From: Rhizoclosmatium globosum
Lineage: Eukaryota; Chytridiomycota; Chytridiomycetes; Chytridiales; Chytriomycetaceae
NCBI GenBank assembly: GCA_002104985.1
Contig: MCGO01000039.1
Span: 186,001-250,000, forward strand
Length of the DNA: 64,000 nt
Direction: 5' to 3'
Part shown: positions 24,101 through 34,075 of the stretch, piece by piece
Numbering within the stretch: position 1 is the stretch's first letter
Layout: the number at the start of each line of letters is the position of its first letter
Position numbers and translations under genes: made by a program
The notes under the pieces: model-generated
Database searches by the model: none
Seen by the model: only the letters and a program-made list of their open reading frames with translations
What the model was told of the DNA's origin: nothing

Positions 24101-24195
24101 TCAGTATCGAATGCCAAATTAATGAGCTTGTTTTGTCGGCAACAAGTCCAGAGAATTTGAGCAAAATGTACCCAGGCTGGCAGCCTTGGATGTGA
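15134..24195 (+). CDS. TEL1: Tel1/ATM checkpoint kinase (PIKK), multi-exon with several frame breaks
   Basis: A 9-kb gene in many exons. The N-terminus MDNIGRCLDSLTRFDVKATEK resembles the Tel1/ATM TAN motif. HEAT-like helices follow, then a FAT domain containing EALWRCGQWDMEPDQK at ~21,120. The kinase part is unmistakable: LVGGINAPKVLNCIGSNGK, KGGSDDLRQDATLSNVF, TYKVVPLGQRAGVIEWVD, GLGDRHPQNTLIN (spliced across 23,578-23,627), QIDLGIAFDQGKLL and FRLTRDVVDAMGSNGVEG. It ends with FATC YPGWQPWM. Clean introns include 23234-23284. Single-base gaps interrupt the frame in several places, for example a CCC run near 23,980 after RYDP. It acts in the DNA double-strand-break response and telomere maintenance. 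Convergent with thymidylate kinase, 75 bp apart. Confidence 0.85.
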
Positions 24196-24270
24196 TTAAG
24201 TGTAAATAAAGGAGTATAATTAATTTATCAACATTTAAGGCAACCATGAATGGAAGTAAAACGATAAAGC

Positions 24271-25159
24271 TCACTGCCATAATGGCAGGAGTGGTTTGTC
24301 CCCATTCTCTTGAATCATGGTGGTAGTGATTCCAAGAATTTCATCTGATAATGCTTCCTTTGTCTGACGCGCATCCATGATCTGTTCGAGACGTATAAGT
24401 TCAAGCTGCGTTGAAGAGTTGTTGTCCGATTATATATTACCTTCCAGTTACTCTTGTCAACAAGATCCAAAAAGCAGGTTCGGACCTTTTCCTGGAATTC
24501 CAGTTTCTCGTATCGCTCCAGGCCATAGTCGCCGCGCTGGCTGGCATCCTGGGTCGGGATATCGAGAAAGAAGACAATGTCCGGTTTTAGGATGCCAGCA
24601 TCAACAGACTTGCACCAATCCTTATCCAAGCCTTGCGCACCCTAGCCACACAACTACTATTAATAGAGAACTAGATAGGGGTTCTAAGCGGGGATCCCAC
24701 CTTAGCGAGGGTGTATGCAACGCCAGAGAAGGCGTAGCGGTCGACGACAACAGTCTCGCCCTGCATCAGCGAGTTGCGCAGCGAGCGCATTGCCTCGGCC
24801 CTACGCGAAACAGGCCCTTTCTTAGCACAACTAGATCTCGCCAAACAAACAAACAAACAAACAAACACAAACCGATTCGCAGCAAACAACAAATGGATTG
24901 TGCGGTCGTCCAGGCCGCCGCCGCTTGCTGACAAATACGCGTCAATCAACTTGCCCGTTTCTGTTTGCCGATCTGCGCGGGGACGGTTGAGGAGGCGTCA
25001 GCTTAGGCGGATCAACCTGGGCGACTCACCGGGAAAGCGATAGGCGGAACTGCGGTGTCCAAGTGCATTCAACCGCGAAACTAGTTGCGCAACTTGCGTG
25101 CTCTTGCCACTGCGGTCTACTCCTTCAAACACAACAAGGACTCCTCGCGCGTGTGTCAT
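24271..25159 (-). CDS. CDC8: Thymidylate (dTMP) kinase
   Basis: Five exons, 25159-25030, 24972-24873, 24800-24701, 24641-24441 and 24381-24271, give 213 residues, the usual length. Converts dTMP to dTDP. Visible motifs: P-loop FEGVDRSGKSTQ, RFPDRQTETGKLIDAYL (joined by splicing), LLFAANRAEAMRSL across the second junction, the DRY-type VVVDRYAFSGVAYTLAK, and KPDIVFFLDIP. Intron 2 begins inside a TTTG microsatellite. The start codon is just 32 bp from the end of the acidic repeat protein gene upstream. Confidence 0.95.
24843..24867. repeat. AAAC microsatellite inside thymidylate kinase intron 2
   Basis: Six CAAA-type units on the plus strand, reading (GTTT)n in the gene's sense. It lies just inside the 5' splice site of intron 2. 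Confidence 0.8.
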
Positions 25160-25190
25160 TTTATTGGATGAATTTGGAATTGAGTAAACT

Positions 25191-27565
25191 TTAAACAGCA
25201 ACACTGCGTCTTGATCGTCTGAGCGGATGGTAATTTCTTTTGCCTTCTTGAACATCTTCTGTGTCCTCATTATCGTCCTCACCTTCATTATCCCGTCCAT
25301 TCAATTCCTGTCCTCCTTCTTCATGGCCTTCTCCTTCCTGATGTTCTTGTTGTCCATCGCTTTCCTCGTCACGACCAAACAAATGGTTGTTGTCTTCATG
25401 CTCTTGAGCGAATTATAGTGGTTGCCAATTCACTGTAAGACTCGCTTTCTCCATTTTCGTGAAGTTCGTCTTGGTTTTCGTCTTCATTTTCGCGCTTATT
25501 CAAGCCTTCATGTTATCGTCGTGATTATTTTCGCCCTGTCCTTCATTGTCTACGTTATCAGTCTGGTCGTCACGAAGTTCAAGCCCTGAATCGTCTTCCC
25601 CTTCAGAATCTTGCTCATCACGCTTTTGAAGTTCTTCCGAACCTTCAGTCTCTACGTCTTCGTTTCCATCGTCTTTGGCAACGTCCTCGCCATCTGAATT
25701 ATTGGAATATTGAGTTGCATCGGCTTCCTCCTGAATGTTGTCGACGTTGTGACCGCCCACAACCTCGTAGAGTAATTCTGATCCTAAGACAGCTTGGACG
25801 GTGACAACATTAGGCTCATTATGTGGTATTTCAAGCTCTACTGCATCGTCTTCAAGGACAATGCTGCGTCTACCACGGCTGACATATTTAGAATCACGGT
25901 CCTCCAGTTTCGCGTCATCTCCTGACTCTGTATCAGAATCAAAATCGCGTTTCTCGAATTCATGATGCTCTGATTCTTCGTCAACTTCTTCATTGTCACG
26001 TTTGTCATGTCCCTGTTCTGCATCATCTGCTTCCACTTCAGTTCCGTCTTCAAGAAATATATCGCGTCGATCGTGGCTGATTTCTGAAAAATCGCGGTCT
26101 ACTAGCTGTTCGGAATCTGCATCAGCGTCATCACTATCACGCTCGTTGTGTCCCTGTTCCATATCGTCTGCTTCCACTTCAGTTCCGTCTTCGAGAAATA
26201 TATCACGTGGACTGTGGCTACATTCTGGAGAAGCACGATCTTCGAGATGACTGTACGATTCCGAATCTGCATCAGCGTCTTCGTCTCGGTGATTGAGCGA
26301 AGAATGTTCATCTTCCTCCTCTGTCCCCTCATAATTTTCTCCTTCAGCTTCAGCGACTTCAATGTCACGATCCTCCAAATCCGAATTTTCACCTCCTTCA
26401 TCATTGCCTTCACCATCACGTTCGTGTAGCAACGGATCCTCCTCGTCCGCTTCCACTTCAGTATCGTCCTCAAGAGTAATGCTACGTCTGGAGCGTTTTA
26501 CAAACTTGGAATCACGATCATCTAAAGACCCGTTAACCTCCTCACCACCTTCATTATTTTCGTCTCGTCTATCATTTGTTCCATCTTCTTCTTCGGAAAT
26601 TTCGGAATCACGACCATTGATTTCATCGCTCACGTTTTCACCCTCCTCAACCTCTTCTCCATCACGTATCATGATAGACTGTCCAGTTTTACCCACAGGG
26701 TGAACAGACAGAAATCTAACTCTTCCTCCACAACTGCCTGGAGTCTTGGACAAAACAGAGAGAGTAATAGCCCCGTCCTTAGGATCAACCGGAATTTGAA
26801 TGGAGTAAGTGGTAAACACTTCACTTGCGACATATTCTGCTGCAACAACAGTCGTCGCGAGTCCTTGTCTTGACAAACGCAATCCAACGGTTGGTGCAGG
26901 CTTTGGAACATTTTCAACGACTGTAACGTTGGCTTTTGGTTTGCCTTCGTCGGGTTTACCACCGGTAAGTGGAATAGTTGCCGTAGGCGACATTTTTACA
27001 GAGACATTGTTTCCTTTGAAGTTTGGGGGTACTTGAACATTAGTTTGAGTCGCGTTACTTGGTTTAACCACGTCACGCGGCTTTTTCTGAGGAACCTTTA
27101 CAACTGTTGGTTGGAAGCTTGGGACAGTAGGTGTAGAGCATGTTGTATTGTATCCAAGTTGGAAACTGACAGTCAAGGATGCAACACCTATTCGCACAAT
27201 CAAGACGGTTAGTTTTATGAACACTAGATAATAAAATTCCGTTTCTCACTTTTGGGAACTTGAAACTGTTGATACACTCCACCTGGACCCTTTCCATTCG
27301 GGTTCAAGTTGACAAAATGACCCTTTGTGTCCACTTCAATTGCCTTCTCCACACATCCTCCGACAGTCACATAAGAGCACGGCAAAGCAGTCCAACTCTC
27401 TCCTCCTTTGAGAAAGTTTCCATTTGCAAGAAGTTCAGTTACAGGAACGGGGAAAATCAGTTTGTTGTTTGGTGTAACCTTTGCGATGACGTTTGGGTCT
27501 GGGACAACCACTGCGTAAGAATAAACGGCCGCACTCACGAGGAAGAGAACGGTCTCGATGTGCAT
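25191..27565 (-). CDS. Secreted acidic repeat protein with dibasic (Kex2-like) sites
   Basis: Exon 1 is 27565-27250 and exon 2 starts at 27187. An N-terminal signal peptide (ETVLFLVSAAVYSYA) is followed by a jelly-roll-like segment, LLANGNFLKGGESWTALP to GGVYQQFQVP, interrupted by a Pro/Lys-rich stretch. Its last strands are FTTYSIQIPVD and GGRVRFLSVHP. The remaining two thirds is highly acidic. It repeats a block starting (R)R[SD]I[FTV]LED[DG]TEVEAD, three full and one partial copy, separated by RR or KR pairs (KRSRRS, HDRRD, HDKRD, EKRD, RGRRS, LQKRD). The main frame stops at 25500. Two one-base shifts (~25,505 and ~25,415) would continue the same acidic/dibasic pattern to LRRSRRSVAV at 25191. 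I infer a kexin-processed precursor or wall protein. Confidence 0.7.
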
Positions 27566-27659
27566 GTATATTTCGAGTCGAGATTCACACGCGTTCCCTT
27601 TGTTTTTAGATGAGAGTTAGAGACAATAGAATACGTAAATCCAATCAAATTCTTTTTTA

Positions 27660-28115
27660 CTAATTTCCTATTTTCTTGGAGTTAAACGCAGGGGTATTTG
27701 AAAGATAAGTAGCAAATAAATCGGAAATATAACGTATGGTGTTGTAAACATAACGAGGATGACCCCACTTTCCTTTTCCACGGAATTTCCCATTTTTAGC
27801 AGTGGAAGTAGTTTTGATGTGGGTAGCAAATGCTTTGACACTGGGGCTGACTTTCGTTACAGATTTGGTTTTGGACTGACCTTGGACAGATCGTGTCTGA
27901 GGAGGCAACTTGCTCTTGACAACGGAATTGGCAGTCTTGGAAGACTTTATATGCTCAGATGAATGTCCTTTGGGAAGTAGAATCGCGCTATGTGGTGATG
28001 GATGCCCCTTTACAAGTGGGCGCTTTATAGGAGATCGTGAAGAAAGTGGATGAAATTCCACTTTTGCAATTGCACCAGTAAGCAGGAGCAAAATAAACAG
28101 GGACACAACCTTCAT
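27660..28115 (-). CDS. Small secreted basic protein, unknown function
   Basis: Intronless, 151 residues. The ATG at 28115 gives a textbook signal peptide, MKVVSLFILLLLTGAIA; an upstream in-frame ATG at 28184 would bury it. The mature part is Ser/Lys/Pro-rich and strongly basic (SRSPIKRPLVKGHPSPHS, KSKLPPQTRSVQ). A short aromatic end (RYVYNTIRYISDLFATYLS) is the only part likely to fold. I do not recognise a family. It lies between the secreted repeat protein and MYG1, both on the same strand. Confidence 0.6.
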   Translation of the reverse strand: MKVVSLFILLLLTGAIAKVEFHPLSSRSPIKRPLVKGHPSPHSAILLPKGHSSEHIKSSKTANSVVKSKLPPQTRSVQGQSKTKSVTKVSPSVKAFATHIKTTSTAKNGKFRGKGKWGHPRYVYNTIRYISDLFATYLSNTPAFNSKKIGN

Positions 28116-28180
28116 AGTTTGATGTGTTGTGGATGTAAAGATGATTCTTTTTGTTCTTTTGGGCAACATCCCAATCAAAA

Positions 28181-29358
28181 TCACATATCAAGAGCCTTCA
28201 CGGCCATCTCCAAAGCACCTTCCCTCGTTGAATTTCCACCAATAAATCCACTTGCATGAACAAAAATGCATCCAGGGATACCGCTCAAGTCACTCAAAGC
28301 CTGGTCACGAATTCCACGCCAAACATCTGGCAATGCTTTGCGAGAGACAAATGATTCTGGTGATTGAGGAACAGCTTGAATACGCCATTTTTTGGACTCA
28401 TCAGGGTAAATGATGTATAAGGGGCATCAGAGTCCTTGATGGAGTGTTCCTGCTCAAGGAGGTGGAGATGTTCCTTCCATCTGTTACAAAAAGTTAAATA
28501 ATGAGAGTTAAAAGGGATTTAGTGACTACGGGCAGAATTGATCAAAGGCAATGATCTTTCCAGATGGGTGAACCTTGTGTCTGTTGGCGAGACCAGTCTC
28601 AACAATTTCACGGGCAGGCAACCAAGCAAGGGCAGTGTACTGAACGCGCTCAGTGAATTCAGTTCCAGTCAAAGACACTATAATTGAAGAGTTATTACTC
28701 TGCCGTATTCCCAAGCACAAAACTAACCAGCCTTCAAGAACCTTCCAACAAGATAGCATCACTCGATTCCTGATTCCACCATGGGTTCAGTTTAGCGACA
28801 CGGCTGGAGATTGAGGTGCCGTCACGGTATTTTGGACGCAAGTCAGCAGGGTATTGAGAAACTCCATTATCAACACCGTCAAATCCTTCGATGAAATCGT
28901 CATATGTCTTCTGGTAAACGAGTTCGAGACGGGGGTCGGTAAGGTTCCATCCAAGGATGTTGGCAATGACTTCGCGCCCAAAGTGCTATGGGAAGAAGTG
29001 TCAGAGCATAACTTCAATATGCTAGCTAATGTACTTTGTAGACAAGACCGGCAGAGGAAAGCTTAATGCTGTGTTTGTCGTCGAAAGTCTCCTCAAAGCC
29101 ACGTTGGTGGTGGTCGTATCTGTGCTTTGAGGGTTCGTAGGTTCCGCCAACATCAACAACCACTGAGCCAGCATTAATCACAGCTTCATCTCGGGTGCGG
29201 GTGACAGGGGCGTCCTAAGTGGTAAGGTGATGTTAAGCTCAGGTTGAAAGGGTGCACAGAGAACGCACCTTGAACTGCGAAGTTTGGCGAAGAAGAAAGA
29301 CAGCGAGCGTTTCATCGGCGTGGAATGTACCCGAATGAGTGACGATTGTTGGGGACAT
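28181..29358 (-). CDS. MYG1 family protein (DHH-like exonuclease, UPF0160)
   Basis: At least five exons. The N-terminus reads MSPTIVTHSGTFHADETLAV, then TRTRDEAVINAG, VVVDVGGTYEPSKHRYDHHQRGFEE without a gap, LSSAGLVYKHFG across an intron, WLPAREIVE, HPSGKIIAFDQFCPW, and the C-terminal PGCIFVHASGFIGGN. His and Asp metal ligands (THSGTFHADE, DHH) are present. MYG1 is a nuclear/mitochondrial 3'-5' RNA exonuclease in yeast and animals. One base appears missing in the GGGG run at 28421-28424: DSDAP is in one frame and LYIIYPDESKKWRIQ in the next. Otherwise the family is complete. Confidence 0.88.
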
Positions 29359-29450
29359 GGTGGTTGACAGCCTTCGAATCGAGGGAACTTTGGAAAGAAG
29401 AGAAAATAGTTTTGACATTTATTCCCTCTTATTCATGATGCCTGATATAA

Positions 29451-30489
29451 TTACTTCTTTGCATCGCGTCTGTTCTTCACATCCCAGTTGTGTACACGAG
29501 AGAAGTTTACCTTTTGCAGGACGACTTAGCTCAAAACACTTCAAAGAAAGCAATATACCTCCATAGTTGTAATCTGCTCCTTCAAAAACGCCAAATCTTC
29601 CTTCACTTGTGTCAATGACACTTTCGCAGTTGCAAGCTTTTCTGTCAATAAATCCCGCGCTTCACCAGTCTCATACTCCAACATCACATTTGCCTAGAAT
29701 AGATCATCAACTTCAAATAGTCTCGGATTGAACGCTTACTCCAAGCCATAGGCAAACTGTCTTTGTTGATTCAATCTTCGCATTCACCCACAAGGTGTCG
29801 TTGATCTCAAACTCTGTTGTGATAGCTTCTTCCGCGTCCTGTCAAACAGATTAGCCTCTGATTATTACAAGCAGAAACTACTTACGGAGCGAGAGAGCAG
29901 ATACAGGACAGCATCGAGGGTCTTTTTGATTTCGGGGATTTTGGACTCGAGGCCTCTCCTTCTTGAAGCAAGATGGCCTTCCATTGTTTTGTATTTTCTG
30001 TGGAAAGGGGGTTATTTGAGGCAAACTGAGTTGTTTGGTGTGATTGATGTTGAGATGTGTGAAAGGGGTGGAAGCAGTGAGAGGTCAGCCAGACAGTTGC
30101 TAATGAAGCAGTGCACAAGTTTCACGTTATACTTCAATTCGCCCATTCCCATTACTCAAGTTGACAATAGTTGGCAGTGAGAGGTGACAATGAAGCGCAA
30201 GGGGGTTCCCGCAGCTTTGCATATTCAACTCGGATTCGAGAAACCTACGCAATCATCTCCTGGAACTTTCGCAAAGTCGCCTCGACATTTTCAGGAGTTC
30301 CCACAAACTGATCGACATTGTCCTGAGGGCAGAAGGTTAGTTTCTGTGCTAAGCATCCATCCTTTAAAGGGTGGGCTCCAAAAACAGGTGAGCCCCGTCT
30401 CAATCCGTAAACGAATCGATAGCAAATGCACTTACAATGAAGGGTGCTTTTGGGATTCCGCGTGGGTTAGTGGTGACGGGGTCAGCCAT
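29451..30489 (-). CDS. PAC10: Prefoldin subunit 3
   Basis: Six small exons. Visible family segments in order: MADPVTTNPRGIPKAPFI (exon 1), DNVDQFVGTPENVEATLRKFQEMIA without gaps, KYKTMEGHLASRRRGLESKI with the helix IPEIKKTLDAVLYL, FEINDTLWVNA, VCLWLGANVMLEYET, LTQVKEDLAFLKEQITTMEV, and the end VHNWDVKNRRDAKK. The two long coiled-coil helices flanking a beta hairpin are those of an alpha-class prefoldin. It works in the hexameric chaperone that hands actin and tubulin to CCT. One intron near 30,000-30,260 is longer than the others. Confidence 0.9.
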
Positions 30490-30660
30490 GATATTGAGTT
30501 TTTGTGAGAGAAACAACAAACACAATAAAAGGAACATAGAACTTCGTATTACCATACAGCAAAGGATAGCACTGAAATCGTTTATTGACATAATTCTCGT
30601 ATATTTTCCCTCTTGTTCTCTTTCACCTTAAACGCACAATCTCTCTCTTTCTATTCGGTT

Positions 30661-31782
30661 TCAACAAGATGAAACGGATCCTACTTGCACCCACACAAGC
30701 GACCCAGAGTTTCCGTAGCTACAAAGAAGTGAGTAGCTACAAGCCCAACTTCCATAATTAGTACAGCCTTGACCAACAGCGGTACCAGCTGAGTTCTTGG
30801 TTGTCGTCGATTTTTTAGTTGTGGTGACAACGGGAACATTTGTCGTAGTCGTTGGCACGACTTGCTTGGTTGTGCTCGTCTTGACAGCTGCGACAGTGGT
30901 TGTTGTAGTCGTAGTAAAAATGGTTGTCTTGCGCACAGTAGTAGTTGAGCCTCCAACCGTGGTTGTTTGAGGTGGAATACTTGGGTTACTCACGATACAC
31001 TTTCCAAGTATATCACTCCAGCCAGTCGCGACGGTGTAACTCACACCATCTCCTCCTACAACAGTACCACTGTTGGTTCCAAATTCACACTTGTCTGCAA
31101 CTTCTCCTCCGGACGTATCGTTTGTATCATCCCAAGCAGCCAGCGCAGCAATGTCTCCAGCTGGGTCCGTAATGGTCTCAATGAGCTCGTGCGAAATACT
31201 AACATGATCAAATGTGGATCCACCACAATCTGGCAAGACTCCGTAATACAAGTAAGGAACGCCGGGAATACTGATTCCATAGTCAGCGAGAACAATGACA
31301 GTATGCCAAGCACCGCATCCAGAGCAAGTTGTGCAGGTGGAAGGTTGGCCATTCGTGTACCAAACATAGTCCACAGAGATTCCTTGCTGAAAGTGCAACG
31401 CGTAGTACGAGTTCGCGTTAGGGGCAATTTTACCAGTCTTGATCAAGTTTACAAAATATTGATGCAAGTCCGTGTTATCCACAAGATGAGTCTTAATGTT
31501 GCTTGTCTCGGAGAACGAGCCAACCAAGCGACCTCTTCCAATCTTCTGTGTTGGAGTATTGTATTCGGAGAGCCAGTCGATGTAGGGAGAGTTTGTCAAG
31601 GCGGCATAATACTGATTGATCTGTGGCTGAAAGCGGGCGGCGCCGTAGAAAATGGTAGTCACTTCAACGTTAGAAACCACTAATCCACCGTGGTATGGAA
31701 GAACTTGAGCAGCCACAGTCAAAGTTTGAAACAACAGGGAAGCAAAAAACATTGGTAGACTGATTTTAAGTTGGTTCAACAA
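30661..31782 (-). CDS. EXORDIUM-like secreted protein with Thr-rich linker and C-terminal Cys module
   Basis: Intronless, 373 residues. A signal peptide (SLPMFFASLLFQTLTVAAQ) leads to a domain like the EXORDIUM/phosphate-induced protein family: YHGGLVVSNVEVTTIFYG, then SHELIETITDPAGD, W.D and GGEVADKCEF. The HEL-E-TDP and GE-ADKC motifs are the family hallmark and may form a metal site. A Thr-rich, probably O-glycosylated linker (residues ~275-335) connects to CTNYGSWACSYSLLCSYG, a small Cys-rich module resembling fungal carbohydrate-binding modules. Likely wall-associated. A truncated paralogue lies at 41,358-42,071. The transposon is inserted about 110 bp upstream. Confidence 0.75.
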   Translation of the reverse strand: MLNQLKISLPMFFASLLFQTLTVAAQVLPYHGGLVVSNVEVTTIFYGAARFQPQINQYYAALTNSPYIDWLSEYNTPTQKIGRGRLVGSFSETSNIKTHLVDNTDLHQYFVNLIKTGKIAPNANSYYALHFQQGISVDYVWYTNGQPSTCTTCSGCGAWHTVIVLADYGISIPGVPYLYYGVLPDCGGSTFDHVSISHELIETITDPAGDIAALAAWDDTNDTSGGEVADKCEFGTNSGTVVGGDGVSYTVATGWSDILGKCIVSNPSIPPQTTTVGGSTTTVRKTTIFTTTTTTTVAAVKTSTTKQVVPTTTTNVPVVTTTKKSTTTKNSAGTAVGQGCTNYGSWACSYSLLCSYGNSGSLVWVQVGSVSSC

Positions 31783-31889
31783 AGGTGCTTGTTCATCGGG
31801 TCGTCCATTCTATTTGAGGCTCTCGATAAACATCACGAGGATGGCACGGGAGAAAAGGAACGCCACCTCTAAACGCCACTTCAATGAAA

Positions 31890-31895
31890 TAAATG
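31890..31895. repeat. Target-site duplication TAAATG (left)
   Basis: Immediately outside the left terminal inverted repeat. Identical to the six bases directly outside the right one. Confidence 0.8.
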
Positions 31896-31921
31896 TAGGG
31901 AAGCCGAAAGCGTTCACCCAA
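31896..31921 (+). repeat. Left terminal inverted repeat (26 bp)
   Basis: Begins TAGGGAAGCCGA and ends GTTCACCCAA. Identical, in reverse complement, to 36290-36315. Similarity fades just inside into A/T-rich sequence. Confidence 0.9.
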
Positions 31922-31941
31922 TAAAATTTTCTCTCTACACA

Positions 31942-33984
31942 ATGACCCAATGCACCATATGCAATGAATCTGATTCCCGCCGCCTCCCAGATCCCGAAAT
32001 CATGGCACAACATCCATATTGCTTTGGGTGTATTGCAAAGGCTGAACTCAAGTTGACATGCTCTGCTTGTGGAGCTACTGGCAGCGGCCTTAATTTCGAA
32101 AGCATCAACAGTGAAATGCACTTCTGTAGGGCATGTATCGAAATTCACGATCCGCAACATGTTCATGAGGAGGAGCAAGTGTTTGGAGTCTCTGAATTGA
32201 ATGAGACAGACTGCGATGGTTGCGGTTGTGCTTGGCCTGAATCACTACTGTACAAGCTTGAAGGCAACGATTTCGAGATTGAAGATAATGAAGCTGACAC
32301 TGATGGAAATCATACTGCTCTATTCTGTCAGGCCTGTGTGGATCGAATCATTCGTGATGCTAAAACATCAAATCCTGCCTTGAATCCACCAACAGTTGTG
32401 CCTCAAACTATACAAAATGGATACTTAGAAACCAAACAGATTCGACGTATTTTTTCTGAAAAAGAGTGCTGTCGAGATGCAGATGATATTTTGATTTGGT
32501 CCGAACCAGGCGAGGAAGTTGTTTATCACGGATGTAAGGATTGCATCAAATACTGTATCACTGTAGAGCTGTTTTGGAGAAATGTTCAATATGGAGACAT
32601 TCGGAAGGAATTGGTAAAAGCAGGGATCACTGAATCTAATTCAGACTCCTCATTTCGCAGATACTTGAAAAGCATTAATTTGAAGAGGAGGACAACAGCG
32701 GAGGAAAAGGTTTTCATTGAGGCCAAAGCAAAGGAATGGATAAAGTATTATCGTGAAACTGTTGGGATACGTTCAGGATATCGAAACATTTGGTTTGATC
32801 TGCGTTTTACTCATCACATTCCAATCACCAGGTTTGTCAAATTTTGTTACATTCTGTTCTGAATGTCTGCGTTGTAGGGACCGTGTTCTGGCATTGCTTA
32901 ATGAAATGGAGCCATCAAATGTTCTGGCTAGAACCCAAAACAGGTTGAAGCGCCGAAACTACACTGGAAAAGGTCCTTTTGAGAAGCTGGCATTTGATCA
33001 ACATGACAAATTCAGTAGGTTCCCACAGGCTTCATCTCTATCTAACTCTTTTGTGAAGGAATATACAGACTCTTTGTGTCAGGTGGAATAGAATGCTGGT
33101 CACGGTATATGGCATGGTTCAAAGTTTGGAAGTCAAATCGCCAGGGTCCACTTGTTGCATATTGGTACTTAGAATCATGTCAACCATTTAACGCCATTCA
33201 TGATACTACCATTTCGGATCAAGGTGGAGAAAATAACTACCTTGCTCGGTTGCAAACCACTATGCGAACTGAGTTGGAGCCAACAGCAACTCCAGAGCAG
33301 GTTAATAAGTTCCATTGTGTTGTACTGGATTCCCGTTTAAACCAAAAAATTGAATGTTGGTGGTCACATATGCTGTATGAATGGGGAAACGATATCTTGG
33401 ACTTGTTGGCTTTGGCACGGGAGCGTCAACTGTACGATCCTACTGATCCTTTGGAAGGGTATACCCTAGCACAAAACGTTTTCGTCTTTTTCTGACAAAC
33501 AACTAGGGCAATTTTCCAGTTTCTGGCTATTCCATATTATCAGCAGTTTTTCGATGAGAAACGTCGGACGTACAATGCAAGAAGCAAACGTGCACAATGG
33601 AAACGCAACCTTCCAAGTGGTTACCTCAGCAGTCCCTCCAACCTGATGAGCAACTCATCTGACTTTGGAGGCATTAACCACCGTATATGCTGCCCTATTG
33701 GCTACTTGGCAAAGAAGATGGCTGAAATTCAAACTGAAAACTCAGAGCTGTTTTCATTATTTCCGGAGAACGTGTTGAGCTGTCTTCGCCATGCAAGGGC
33801 TCTGTTTCCTGGGACCATTCAACAAACAAACGACATTTGGCCAATTCTTCGTGGTATGGTCAGATATATGCGTGAAACTGGTTCAAGCACAGTAGTAGTA
33901 GCCTGTGTTGAAGGAGAAGTTGACATGCACTCTGACCAAGACACTGAACTTTCTTCTCGATTGGAAAGAGATCTACAGTTCTGA
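31942..33984 (+). CDS. DDE integrase-core transposase with N-terminal CxxC zinc fingers
   Basis: Four exons, 31942-32831, 32878-33018, 33069-33458 and 33507-33984, give 632 residues without breaks. The first ~150 residues contain many CxxC pairs (CTIC, CFGC, CSAC, CRAC, then CDGC and CQAC). A helical DNA-binding-like region follows. The catalytic core is AFDQHDKFSRLFVSGGIECW, then WKSNRQGPLVAYWYLES, TTISDQGGENNYLARLQ, and SRLNQKIECWWSHMLYEW. This matches the eukaryotic integrase-core family with pattern DG.DKL / GGID..SR / SD.GTEN / QRIE.WW. The triad is probably Asp in FDQHD, Asp in SDQGGEN and Glu in QKIE. Family proteins occur in mobile elements of fungi and animals. Confidence 0.85.
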
Positions 33985-34075
33985 TTGACCACAAATTAAA
34001 TATCTTTTATTCAGCACTTATAACACACTTATAACAATTAACAAAATAAATCAGCTAACAATTATCAACCAGTCA

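Noticed and set aside
24377..24931. 184-codon plus-strand frame
   Set aside because: Antisense shadow of thymidylate kinase exons 2-4, running across its introns and the AAAC microsatellite.
26362..26703. Ser-rich plus-strand frames opposite the acidic repeats
   Set aside because: Complement of GAN/GAR acidic codons gives Ser/Phe-rich shadow frames; the minus strand has the signal peptide and the repeats.
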